From NCBI GenBank assembly GCA_021776195.1, contig JAJFGK010000035.1:47699-111698 (forward strand): a stretch of DNA of 64,000 bases, given 5' to 3'. Below are positions 26,119 through 34,255 of this stretch, in pieces. The stretch comes from Kiloniellaceae bacterium. Its GTDB lineage: Bacteria; Pseudomonadota; Alphaproteobacteria; Kiloniellales; Kiloniellaceae. The notes beneath the pieces are model-generated. The model did no database searches. It worked only from the letters and a program-made list of their open reading frames with translations, and was not told the DNA's origin. Position 1 is the stretch's first letter. Each line of letters begins with the position of its first letter. The translations under genes were made by a program, and so were the position numbers.

Positions 26119-27003
26119 TCAAACCTGAACGGCGCCCTCGGCGACGCCAAAAGAGCGCCCCAGGATCTCGGCCTGGTTGTCGAAGATCGAGTCGGCGGCC
26201 GGGTCGCGCGGCTCCGGCACCCGGATCGGAAGGGCCACCTGGCGCGGCGTCGTTGTCGCCGCGCCGCGCAGGATGCGGCTGTTGAACTCGGCGAAATCGG
26301 GCTGGGCGAAGACCGGGAAGGCATCGACCGCGGCATAGCTGAAGAGCAGAAGCGGCCGGGTCGAGGCGCTGCGGTTCTCGCGCGAGCCATGCAGGGTGCG
26401 GACATGGTGGATCGAGATCGAGCCGGCCGGCGCGGTCAACTCGACCGCTCCTGGCAGCCGGTCGGCGACCGCCGCGGGGTCGATACCGCCGACAAAGGCG
26501 CCCGCGTGGTGGTGATCGTAGACCGGGCCCCGGTGCGACCCCGGCAGGACCATGAGGGGGCCATTCTCGCTGTCGCAGTCCTCGATCATCACGCCGACCG
26601 CCAGCAGGTCGTCGTTGGTGTGCGGATAGAAGGCCCAGTCCTGGTGCCACTCGATCGCCGCGTTGGCGCCGGCCGGCTTGAAGTTCAGCTTGGCGTGGTC
26701 GAAGCGCACCGTACCGCCCAGCAGATCGGCCACGGGATCGAGGATCTCGCGGCAGCCGACCAGATCCGCGAAGGTGGCATGAACCTGCTCGGGGTTCTTG
26801 ATGCGCCGGACCCGAGGCGTCGCGGCGCTGTGGCCGGGGCCGATATCGAAGCGGGCATCGCTCGCGGTCACCGTTTTCGACTCTTCGACCAGTGTCGTGA
26901 TGGCACCTCGCAGAGCGGCCAGGACGTCGGGTCCAATGACCCGTTCCAGCACCAGGTAGCCCTTCTCGCGGTAGAATTCGATCTGCGATGCGTCGAGGGT
27001 CAT
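26119..27003 (-). CDS. Phytanoyl-CoA dioxygenase (PhyH) family Fe(II)/2-oxoglutarate oxygenase
   Basis: A 294-residue double-stranded beta-helix oxygenase. The iron triad is visible as H and D in EWHQDWAFYPHTNDD and a distal H in SIHHVRTLHGSREN; an arginine ten residues past it would bind 2-oxoglutarate. The N-terminus IEFYREKGYLVLERVIGPD is the standard PhyH opening. The family hydroxylates diverse small molecules, including ectoine, betaines and fatty acyl-CoA. Single gene, convergent with hyuB. The 115-bp gap after its start (27004-27118) shows no definite promoter. Confidence 0.87.
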   Translation of the reverse strand: MTLDASQIEFYREKGYLVLERVIGPDVLAALRGAITTLVEESKTVTASDARFDIGPGHSAATPRVRRIKNPEQVHATFADLVGCREILDPVADLLGGTVRFDHAKLNFKPAGANAAIEWHQDWAFYPHTNDDLLAVGVMIEDCDSENGPLMVLPGSHRGPVYDHHHAGAFVGGIDPAAVADRLPGAVELTAPAGSISIHHVRTLHGSRENRSASTRPLLLFSYAAVDAFPVFAQPDFAEFNSRILRGAATTTPRQVALPIRVPEPRDPAADSIFDNQAEILGRSFGVAEGAVQV

Positions 27004-27118
27004 GACAAAGTCCCCTTGCCGAACGATCCCTGGGTCAGCCTAGTGCCGGGACTCCGATATGAATTGCGTCCCGCCGCCCTTCCTTGTCCCAGGGCGACAG
27101 GGCGACTTGATAATTCGC

Positions 27119-28549
27119 TCACGCCGGCGGGTCCGCGGATTCCGTCTTGACCAGGACGGTGGGGGCCTCGCCGCCGCGAATGTGCAGGTCGCGCTGCGGG
27201 AAGGGGATTTCGATCCCGCCCTCGCGGAACTTGTGCCAGATCTGCAAAAAAACCGCGCTGGAGACGTTGCCGATGCCCTCTTCCGGGTCCTCGATCCAAA
27301 AGCGCAGCTCCAGGTCGACCGAGGAATCGCCAAAGCCCACCAGCAGGCAGTTCGGTTTGGGAAACTTCAGCACCCGTTCGACGTCATGGGCTGCTTCCAT
27401 ACAGAGCGCCATGGCCTTCTCGACATCGCTGTCGTAGGCAACGCCAACCTTCAAACGGCGGCGGATGCGCTTGTCGGTGAAGGACCAGTTGATCACCCGA
27501 TTGACGATCAGATCCTCGTTGGGAATCAGGTGTTCGACGCCGTCTCGGGTGATCACCGACGCATAGCGGGCACCCAGATTGTTGACCACGCCGTAGCTGT
27601 CGGCGACTTCGATCACATCGCCCGGTTTGATCGAGCGGTCGGTCAGCAGGATCAGCCCGCTGATGATGTTGGCGACGATTTTCTGCAGGCCGAAGCCGAT
27701 GCCTACGCCGAGGGCGCCACTGAAGACAGCGAGCGCCGTCAGGTCGATGCCGACGACGTTGATGGCCATCAGCACCGCGACCACGATGAGGGTGAACTTC
27801 GAGACCTGGGAGATCAGCACCCGGACCGAGGGCGTCAGGCTGGTGGCCCGCTGCACCCGGTGATGAACCAGCCGGGCCAGGGCGCCGGCGAGCCACAGCA
27901 GGACGGCGGCGACGACCAAGCCCTTGATCACCAGGAAGACGGAAATGCGCGTCTCGCCCAGGGTGATCGCCAGGGAATCGAGAAAGGTGACGGTCGGCCC
28001 GTAGAGGTCGACGATCGACAGCGCGGCGATGATCCAGACCGCCACCGAGAAGGCCCGCGCCCAGGCCGGGTTGGCCAGCGCGGTGCTGACCAGACGAATG
28101 ACGATCCAGGCGTTCAGCAGGGAGCCGACCAGGCGTAGCAGGCCGCTGGGGAATCCGCTGGCTTCGGCGGCACTGAGCGCGGCCCAGACCATCAGGCTGT
28201 AGAGGATCGGCACCATCAGGTCCCGAAGGGCGCTACAGACGGCGCGCAGAATTCGGTCCCTGACGAAGCGCTCGATCGACTGGGCGGCAAAGCGGGCCAG
28301 CGGACGGGCCAGCGCCCAGGCGATCAGGAAGGCGAGCGCCGCGACGCCGAGCTGCAGCGCGGTTTCCCAGACCAGGACTTGATCGGCGACCCAGTCGCGC
28401 GCCAGGTAGAGCAGGGACTCGAGGTCGCGCAGTTCCTGGCGGGTGATTTCCAGCGGATCGCTGGCCGCCGGATCGCTGGGTGCCGGTTCGCTGGGGGCCG
28501 GATCGGCGCCTGGCGCGGTCTGCGGCTCGGCTATTGGACTCTGGGCCAT
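27119..28549 (-). CDS. MscS family mechanosensitive channel, mid-size
   Basis: A 476-residue membrane protein. A Pro/Ala-rich N-terminus (residues 1-35, PAPSEPAPSDPAASDP) precedes several membrane helices. The pore helix and beta domain of MscS are clear in GALGVGIGFGLQKIVANIISG, PGDVIEVADSYGVVNNLGAR and RRRLKVGVAYDSDVEKAM. Such channels open on membrane tension and release solutes after osmotic downshift. The extra N-terminal helices make it longer than E. coli MscS (286 residues). Its start lies 4 bp after the stop of the serine hydrolase upstream, suggesting co-expression. Confidence 0.88.
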   Translation of the reverse strand: MAQSPIAEPQTAPGADPAPSEPAPSDPAASDPLEITRQELRDLESLLYLARDWVADQVLVWETALQLGVAALAFLIAWALARPLARFAAQSIERFVRDRILRAVCSALRDLMVPILYSLMVWAALSAAEASGFPSGLLRLVGSLLNAWIVIRLVSTALANPAWARAFSVAVWIIAALSIVDLYGPTVTFLDSLAITLGETRISVFLVIKGLVVAAVLLWLAGALARLVHHRVQRATSLTPSVRVLISQVSKFTLIVVAVLMAINVVGIDLTALAVFSGALGVGIGFGLQKIVANIISGLILLTDRSIKPGDVIEVADSYGVVNNLGARYASVITRDGVEHLIPNEDLIVNRVINWSFTDKRIRRRLKVGVAYDSDVEKAMALCMEAAHDVERVLKFPKPNCLLVGFGDSSVDLELRFWIEDPEEGIGNVSSAVFLQIWHKFREGGIEIPFPQRDLHIRGGEAPTVLVKTESADPPA

Positions 28550-28553
28550 GTTG

Positions 28554-29750
28554 CTACTTTTCCAGGGCCGCGCCGATCGCCTGGCAGGCGGCCAGCGTCA
28601 TGCGGTCTTTGGCCTCGTCCAGCGGTTCGGGCTGAGAAGACAGCCTGGCGACCACCAGCTCGCGGGCCGGATCGAGGTAGAGCCACTGGCCGTGGATGCC
28701 GATGCCGCAATAGGGCGGATTTCGGTCTCCCAGGACGTACCATTGGCTGCGATAGCGGATCGGCAGGCCGGGAAAGCCCGCGGCCATGTCGCCGGCCTCC
28801 CAGGCCCCCAGGTCGCCTTGCGAGCGGATGTCGGCGATCCAGGCCGCCGGCACGATCTGGCGGCCGTCGCGGGCGCCGTCCTGGATCAGCAGTTGGCCGA
28901 AGCGGGCGAAGTCGCGCAGCGTCATGCAGAGTCCACCGGCGCTGCGTGCCGCGCCCAGGGGATCGACCGCGATGGAGGCCTCGACCGCGGCGCCCAGCGG
29001 CTGCCAGAGGGCCTCGCTCAGCAAGGTCGCGAAGCGCTGGCCGCTGGCCCGCTCCAGGATCCAGCCCAGGAGGTCGCTGTTGGGCGAAAGGTAGCGAAAG
29101 ACGCCGCCATGGGGCTTGGCGCGGTCGTTCATCGTGATCAGGAAATCCCGCAGGCCCATCGGTGCCGCACCGGCCTGCGAAGGGTTCCAGCCAGTTGCCT
29201 GCCGGTAGGCTATGAAAGGCCCCGATGTTGCCAGGTAGTCCTCCTCGAAGGCGACCCCGGCAGTCATGTCCAACAGATGGCGGACAGTGGCATCGCCATA
29301 GGCCGAGGCGGCCATCTCGGGCAGGATCTCGGCAATCGGCGCGTCGGGATCGAGCTGGCCGCGCCCGGCCAGGATGCCGGCCAGGATGCCGGTGACCGAC
29401 TTGGTCACGGAGAAGAGAATGTGCGGGCAGCCGGCCGTCATGCCGCGGCGATAGGACTCATGGAGGATCCGGCCGCGCCGCAGGATCAGGAATCCATCGG
29501 TGTCGCTGACGGCCATCATGGCCTCGAGGGTCATGGCGGTGCCGTCGCTTTCGAAGGACAGTCCGCCAAGATCGGCTTCTTGGCACGGGAGCGGCCAAAC
29601 GCCGTCGGGATCGTGCGGCACCGCGGCCGTGGGGACCACCTCGCGAAGATGACGAAAGGCCCAGCGGTTGAAGGGCGCCTGACGCCAGTTGGCGAGCGTG
29701 ACCTGATCCTCGGGCCGCGGCGGTGCGCCGGTCATGAGAGTCTCGGACAT
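28554..29750 (-). CDS. Serine hydrolase, beta-lactamase class C/esterase family
   Basis: A 398-residue protein of the class C beta-lactamase-related fold. The catalytic SxxK is in FSVTKSVTGILAG, the second-motif tyrosine probably lies in GGVFRYLSPNSD, and the third motif is around GIHGQWLYLDPARE. No signal peptide is seen, so it is likely cytoplasmic. Relatives include 6-aminohexanoate-dimer hydrolase-type amidases (NylB) and esterases. ATG 29750 is followed by a run of family-like sequence. Upstream lies a 17-bp tandem repeat shared with the divergent amidase promoter region. Confidence 0.82.
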   Translation of the reverse strand: MSETLMTGAPPRPEDQVTLANWRQAPFNRWAFRHLREVVPTAAVPHDPDGVWPLPCQEADLGGLSFESDGTAMTLEAMMAVSDTDGFLILRRGRILHESYRRGMTAGCPHILFSVTKSVTGILAGILAGRGQLDPDAPIAEILPEMAASAYGDATVRHLLDMTAGVAFEEDYLATSGPFIAYRQATGWNPSQAGAAPMGLRDFLITMNDRAKPHGGVFRYLSPNSDLLGWILERASGQRFATLLSEALWQPLGAAVEASIAVDPLGAARSAGGLCMTLRDFARFGQLLIQDGARDGRQIVPAAWIADIRSQGDLGAWEAGDMAAGFPGLPIRYRSQWYVLGDRNPPYCGIGIHGQWLYLDPARELVVARLSSQPEPLDEAKDRMTLAACQAIGAALEK

Positions 29751-29808
29751 TGTGGATGAAACCCCCGTTTGCCAAATTAGAGACAGAAGTTAGCATCCCG
29801 GTCGCTAT

Positions 29809-29859
29809 CCAGGCAAAGAGGGTGGCCAGGCAAAGAGGGTGGCCAGGCAAAGAGAGCGG
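29809..29859. repeat. Three tandem copies of a 17-bp unit
   Basis: The unit CCAGGCAAAGAGGGTGG occurs at 29809, 29826 and 29843; the third copy differs at the end. The block lies in the 123-bp space between divergent serine hydrolase and amidase genes, just upstream of the amidase ribosome site. Copy number could affect spacing of regulatory sites. Confidence 0.85.
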
Positions 29860-29873
29860 GGAGAAAAAGCGGC

Positions 29874-31298
29874 ATGAAGGGCACGAGCAGCGATCTCTGC
29901 GACCTCGCGGGCGCGGACGCCCTGGCGCTGTTCCAGGCCCGCAAGCTGTCGCCGGTCGAACTCATGACCGCGGTGATCGCCCGGGCCGAGTCGGTCGAGC
30001 CCGCCGTCAATGCCTTTTGCGATCGCTACTTCGACGAGGCCCTGGCCAAGGCCAGGCGGGCCGAGGCCCGCTATGCCAGCCGCTCGGCGCGGCCCCGTTC
30101 GCTGGAGGGCCTGCCGCTGGCGGTGAAGGACGACACGGCCATGAAGGGGCGGCGCAGCACCGGCGGGTCGCTGATCAATGCCGATCATATAGACCGGGAA
30201 ACGGCGCCCGCGGTTGCTCGGCTGGAGCGCGCCGGGGCCATTGTCCATGCCCGCAGCACCTGCCCCGAGTTCTGTTGGACCTGGACCTGTACCAGCCGCA
30301 TTCACGGCGTGACGCGCAATCCCTGGAACCTGGCCATGACACCGGGCGGCTCCTCCGGCGGCTCGGCCGCGGCCCTGGCGGCCGGCAGCACGACGCTCGC
30401 GGTCGGCACCGATTCCGCCGGCTCGATCCGCCAGCCGGCGGCGCTTTGCAACTTGGTCGGCTTCAAGCCGCCCTATGGGCGCAATCCGCAGAGCCCGGGC
30501 AGTGCCTTCGACAGCTACAATCACATCGGGCCCATGACCCGGACCCTCGGCGATGCCGTCTTGATGCAGAATGTCATGGCCGGCCCCCATCCGGCGGACC
30601 ACGCGACGGTCAGGCCCAAGCTGCGCTTGCCGGTGCGGCCGAAAAGCATCAAGGGTTTGAAGATTGCCTACTCCCTGGATCTCGACTGCCGGGCGATCGA
30701 CCCCGAGGTGCGACGCGAAACCCTGGCTGCGCTCCAGGCCCTTGCCGGGACCGGCGCGATCCTGGAGGAGGTCGCCACGCCCTGGGCGGCGGCGGCGATC
30801 GAGGCTTCCGGGCATCACGGCGATCTGATCTACGCCGATGCCATGACCAAGGCGGTGCGCGGCCATCCCGATCTGGTGTGCGACTACACCCGTTACTTCG
30901 AGCAGCAGAACCGGCAGGTCCGGCCGGCGGATTTTCGCCGCGCCATGACATTGGCGGGACAAATCTGGGCCGCGCGCCTGGGCCCGCTTTTCCAGCGTCA
31001 CGATCTCTTCGCCTGTCCGACCGTGGGCCAGCCCGCGATTCCCGCCGAACAGAAACCCTGGGACGCTACCTTGGCCTGCAATGGCCGCCTGCTGGCCGAT
31101 CACGAGTGCACCCTGACGCAAGTTTTCAACATGTTCAGCCGCTGTCCGGTCCTTGCCCTGCCGTCCGGCTTCACCGACAATGGGCTGCCGACCAGCCTGC
31201 AGGTCGTCGGCCGTCCCTTTGACGATCGGACGGTCTTTGCCTGCGGCGCGGCGTTGGAACAGCTGCGGCCCTGGTCCGGTCGCCGGCCGGAATTGTGA
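29874..31298 (+). CDS. Amidase, amidase-signature family
   Basis: A 474-residue amidase with the Ser-cisSer-Lys triad: lysine in LAVKDDTAMKGRRSTGGS, the cis-serine region TPGGSSGGSAAALAAG, and the nucleophile serine in VGTDSAGSIRQPA. The usual GTDxGGSIR here reads GTDSAGSIR. The enzyme hydrolyses amide bonds of small molecules in the cytoplasm. ATG 29874 follows GGGGAGAAAAAG. It begins a same-strand run with a small hypothetical gene and a 2-oxoglutarate oxygenase, 51 and 34 bp apart. Substrate is not predictable. Confidence 0.87.
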   Translation: MKGTSSDLCDLAGADALALFQARKLSPVELMTAVIARAESVEPAVNAFCDRYFDEALAKARRAEARYASRSARPRSLEGLPLAVKDDTAMKGRRSTGGSLINADHIDRETAPAVARLERAGAIVHARSTCPEFCWTWTCTSRIHGVTRNPWNLAMTPGGSSGGSAAALAAGSTTLAVGTDSAGSIRQPAALCNLVGFKPPYGRNPQSPGSAFDSYNHIGPMTRTLGDAVLMQNVMAGPHPADHATVRPKLRLPVRPKSIKGLKIAYSLDLDCRAIDPEVRRETLAALQALAGTGAILEEVATPWAAAAIEASGHHGDLIYADAMTKAVRGHPDLVCDYTRYFEQQNRQVRPADFRRAMTLAGQIWAARLGPLFQRHDLFACPTVGQPAIPAEQKPWDATLACNGRLLADHECTLTQVFNMFSRCPVLALPSGFTDNGLPTSLQVVGRPFDDRTVFACGAALEQLRPWSGRRPEL

Positions 31299-31349
31299 GA
31301 GGTTCAGGGGTTTGTGCAAGAAGGCTCACCTAGGAGGAGGACGGGCGCG

Positions 31350-31634
31350 ATGACCGCCGAGGATCTGCGCGCCACGCTCGACGGCGATGAGCCTCCCGCC
31401 GGGCTGTCCGCGCCACTCCGGGCCCTGTGGTACGCCGCCAAGGGCGACTGGGACCGGGCGCACCGGATCTCCCAGACCGAGGAAACCCGTGAGTCGGCCT
31501 GGGTGCATGCTTACCTGCACCGAGTCGAGGGCGATCTCAAGAACGCCGGCCACTGGTACGGCCGCGCCGGGAAGGACCGCTGCGAAACGTCGCTCACCGA
31601 GGAGTGGACGACGATCGCCGACGCGTTATCCTAG
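31350..31634 (+). CDS. Small conserved hypothetical protein
   Basis: A 94-residue soluble protein. The segment PAPLRALWYAAKGDWDRAHRI-like (here SAPLRALWYAAKGDW), then AWVHAYLHRVEGDLKNAGHWYGRAGK, looks like a degenerate TPR-type helical pair. I have the impression of a widespread small proteobacterial family of unknown function. ATG 31350 is fixed by AGGAGGA about 9 bases upstream; an in-frame ATG at 31314 has no ribosome site. It sits between amidase and oxygenase genes, probably co-transcribed. Confidence 0.75.
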   Translation: MTAEDLRATLDGDEPPAGLSAPLRALWYAAKGDWDRAHRISQTEETRESAWVHAYLHRVEGDLKNAGHWYGRAGKDRCETSLTEEWTTIADALS

Positions 31635-31668
31635 ACATCGGATTACCCCAAAGACGGGAGGGAAGAGG

Positions 31669-32490
31669 ATGGATGCCAGTCAGTTCGTGGACCTGGACCG
31701 CTACCCCCTTGCCGATCTCGATTCGGCCCCGGCCCGCGCCCTGGTGGAACGCTGCCGCCGGGATCTCGACCAATCGGCGCTTTGCCTGTTGCCGGACTTT
31801 ATCCGGCCCGGCGAGTTGCCGTCCTTGGCCGCCGAGGCACAGGCGCTGGCGCGGACAGCCTACCGGAACGACAATCTTCGCACGCCCTACGGCTGGATGT
31901 GCAACAAGGGCTTCCCGCCCGACCATCCGCGCTCTCAGGTCTTCCGCAATCGCAGCGGTTACGTCATGGCCGATCAGTTTCCCGGCGACGGCCCGATCGA
32001 GGAACTCTTCAGGTGGGACCCGCTGACCGATTTCGTCCGCGAGGCCCTGGGCTGCGCGACGCTCTACCGCAGCGCCTGTCCGCACCTCTCGCTCAATCTC
32101 GGTGTCCAAAACGAGGGCGATCGGTTCGGCTGGCATTTCGACACCAACGACGGCGTGGTCTCGCTGCTGCTGCAGCAACCCGAAGAGGGCGGCCACTTCG
32201 AGTACGCCCCCTACATTCGGGCCGAGGAAGACGAGGCCTATCCGCAGATGGCCCGGCTCTTCGCCGATGAACCGGGGCTCGCGCGGCGCCCGGGCCTGAC
32301 GCCAGGCACCTTCGCCCTTTTCAAGGGCCGGCGCTCCTGCCACCGGGTCACGCCGGTGGGCCCCACCGCGCGGCCGCGCCTGATCGCGCTCTTTAGTTAC
32401 AGCGAACGCCCCGGCATGGTCTTCCCCGAGACCACGGTCCGCGATCTGATGAACCCCTCGCCGGAAACCTACCGCGGCCTGCCGGCTTGA
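31669..32490 (+). CDS. Fe(II)/2-oxoglutarate-dependent oxygenase, HalD/ArpA-like, HxD type
   Basis: A 273-residue oxygenase. The iron facial triad is H156-F-D158 in GWHFDTNDG and distal H225 in SCHRVTPV; R237 in ARPRLIAL is placed to bind 2-oxoglutarate. It resembles the group that includes free amino acid halogenases of the BesD/HalD kind, but those carry Gly instead of the Asp, so this one should hydroxylate rather than halogenate. ATG 31669 follows GGGAGGGAAGAGG. A paralog is encoded at 36582. Substrate unknown; a small amino acid or amine is likely from the family. Confidence 0.75.
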   Translation: MDASQFVDLDRYPLADLDSAPARALVERCRRDLDQSALCLLPDFIRPGELPSLAAEAQALARTAYRNDNLRTPYGWMCNKGFPPDHPRSQVFRNRSGYVMADQFPGDGPIEELFRWDPLTDFVREALGCATLYRSACPHLSLNLGVQNEGDRFGWHFDTNDGVVSLLLQQPEEGGHFEYAPYIRAEEDEAYPQMARLFADEPGLARRPGLTPGTFALFKGRRSCHRVTPVGPTARPRLIALFSYSERPGMVFPETTVRDLMNPSPETYRGLPA

Positions 32491-32517
32491 AGCGGCCCTT
32501 GGCGCCGCGGTGTTCGC

Positions 32518-34227
32518 TCAAGCCTGTTTGATCGCGTCGGCCATCTTTTCGGCGATCATGATGATCGGCAGGTTGGTGTTGGCACAGGGCACCTCGGGAA
32601 TGACCGAGCCGTCGACCACGCGCAGGCCCTCGATGCCGATCACCCGGCCTTCGGTGTCGACGACCGATTCGGGGTTGTCCGCGGCACCCATGCGGCAGGT
32701 CCCCGAGGCGTGCCAGACACCGTGCACGGTCTCGCGCACGAAGCTCTCGAGTGCGCCGTCGTCGGCCAGCAGGGTTCGCAAGGGCGCGCCCTCGGTGATC
32801 ACCCGGTCGATCAGCAGCCGGCGCAGGGCCGGCGGACCGTCCATTAGTTTCGCCATGATGCCGGTCAGGATCTTGTTCTTGAGGTTGACCTGACCCAGGT
32901 CGCGGATGCGCTCGCTGTAGCTGGTTGGGAAGGGGTCGTGGGTCTGCGCCTTCAAGGCGGGTTGGTCGAACAGCTTGGCGGCCATGCGAAAGCCGCCCTT
33001 CAGGCGCTCGGCGTCGCGCTGGTCGGCCAGCATGTTGAAGGCGACTTCGGGCTCTCGGAGTGGATTGGCGCTCTGCAGCTTCACCCAGCCCCTGGAATAG
33101 GACTTGTTGACCCAGGTGACGAGGGAACAGATGCGCTTGCCCACCGGATGCCAGCCGGTCTTGGTCAGGGCCACCATGTACATGTCGCCCGGCGGGCAGC
33201 CTTCCAGGCCGGAGCTGTAACGTAGGCCGAGGTGGATATGGCGGCCGTTCGGGTCGGCGATCCGTCCCTGTGCGTCCAGGTAGGCCGAGACCGAAGTCGT
33301 CGGGTGTTCCTGCAGGTTCTGCCCGACCCCGGGGCGGTCCGCCACTACGTCGATGCCGAGGTCTCGCAGATGGGCGCCGGGTCCGATGCCGGCGCGCATC
33401 AGGTGACCGGGACTGTGCAGCGCACCGGAGGAGAGGATCACCTGGCCGGCCTTGACGGTGACCTCGCCGCTCTCGCGCTGAGCCCGTAGCCCGACGACCC
33501 GCTTGCCTTCGAGGTCGAGGCTCAAGACCCGGGTCTTGTCCCAGATCGCCAGGTTCGGGCGTCGCCGCACGGCGTTGTCGAGGTATCCGATCGCAGCCGA
33601 GACGCGGCGGTCGTAAAGGTTGGTGATGGCCATGGGAAAATAGCCATCCTCGAAACAGCCGTTCTGGTCCTCGATGTCGCGAAATCCGGCCTCGGCCATG
33701 GCCGCCTCGGCGGTGTGGCTGAAGCCGGGCCAGGCATTGCGCATGATGCGGCGCACCGGGATGCGACCGTCCTTGCCGTGGAGCGGGCCATCGTAGTCCT
33801 GGTCGCGCTCGAGCTTCTTGAAATAGGGCAGGACATCGTCCCAGCCCCAGCCGGCAGCCCCCATGGCCTGCCAGTTGTTGTAGTCGCTGGGCAGGCCGCG
33901 GATCGCCTGCATATCGTTGATCGACGAGCCGCCGCCCATGATGCGGGCCTGCTCGTAGCGCCGGATCGGCGGCTTTTCATCGGGCGCGTTATGGGGGATC
34001 GGCCGCAGATAGACCCTGAGGTCGTCCCAGGTGTTGCGCGGGTTGAAGTAGGCGACCCGGGGATAGCTCGCCAGAATCTCGGCGTCCACCTGGTCCGGGG
34101 GCGTGTCGCGGCCCATCTCGATCAAGAGCACGCGGCGACCAGGATCCTCGGAGAGGCGACTGGCCAGGACGCAGCCGGCCGAGCCGCCGCCGGCGATCAC
34201 AATGTCAAAAGAAAATTCCTCGGCCAC
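32518..34227 (-). CDS. GMC family FAD-dependent oxidoreductase (choline dehydrogenase-like)
   Basis: A 569-residue flavoprotein. The FAD loop is FDIVIAGGGSAGCVLASRL, GMC signature 1 covers ARIMGGGSSINDMQAIRG, signature 2 ILSSGALHSPGHLMRAGIG, and the C-terminus has the catalytic H in HGVWHASGTCRMG and SVIPEVPCANTNLPIIMIAEKMAD. GMC enzymes oxidise alcohols to aldehydes, choline being the classic substrate. Start is GTG 34227 after GGGGGAATG; the frame reads upstream without family similarity. It follows the DgcA-like gene by 28 bp and is probably in the same operon, which fits choline/betaine-type catabolism. Confidence 0.88.
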   Translation of the reverse strand: MAEEFSFDIVIAGGGSAGCVLASRLSEDPGRRVLLIEMGRDTPPDQVDAEILASYPRVAYFNPRNTWDDLRVYLRPIPHNAPDEKPPIRRYEQARIMGGGSSINDMQAIRGLPSDYNNWQAMGAAGWGWDDVLPYFKKLERDQDYDGPLHGKDGRIPVRRIMRNAWPGFSHTAEAAMAEAGFRDIEDQNGCFEDGYFPMAITNLYDRRVSAAIGYLDNAVRRRPNLAIWDKTRVLSLDLEGKRVVGLRAQRESGEVTVKAGQVILSSGALHSPGHLMRAGIGPGAHLRDLGIDVVADRPGVGQNLQEHPTTSVSAYLDAQGRIADPNGRHIHLGLRYSSGLEGCPPGDMYMVALTKTGWHPVGKRICSLVTWVNKSYSRGWVKLQSANPLREPEVAFNMLADQRDAERLKGGFRMAAKLFDQPALKAQTHDPFPTSYSERIRDLGQVNLKNKILTGIMAKLMDGPPALRRLLIDRVITEGAPLRTLLADDGALESFVRETVHGVWHASGTCRMGAADNPESVVDTEGRVIGIEGLRVVDGSVIPEVPCANTNLPIIMIAEKMADAIKQA

Positions 34228-34255
34228 TATCCATTCCCCCCTGCCGCAACGATTT

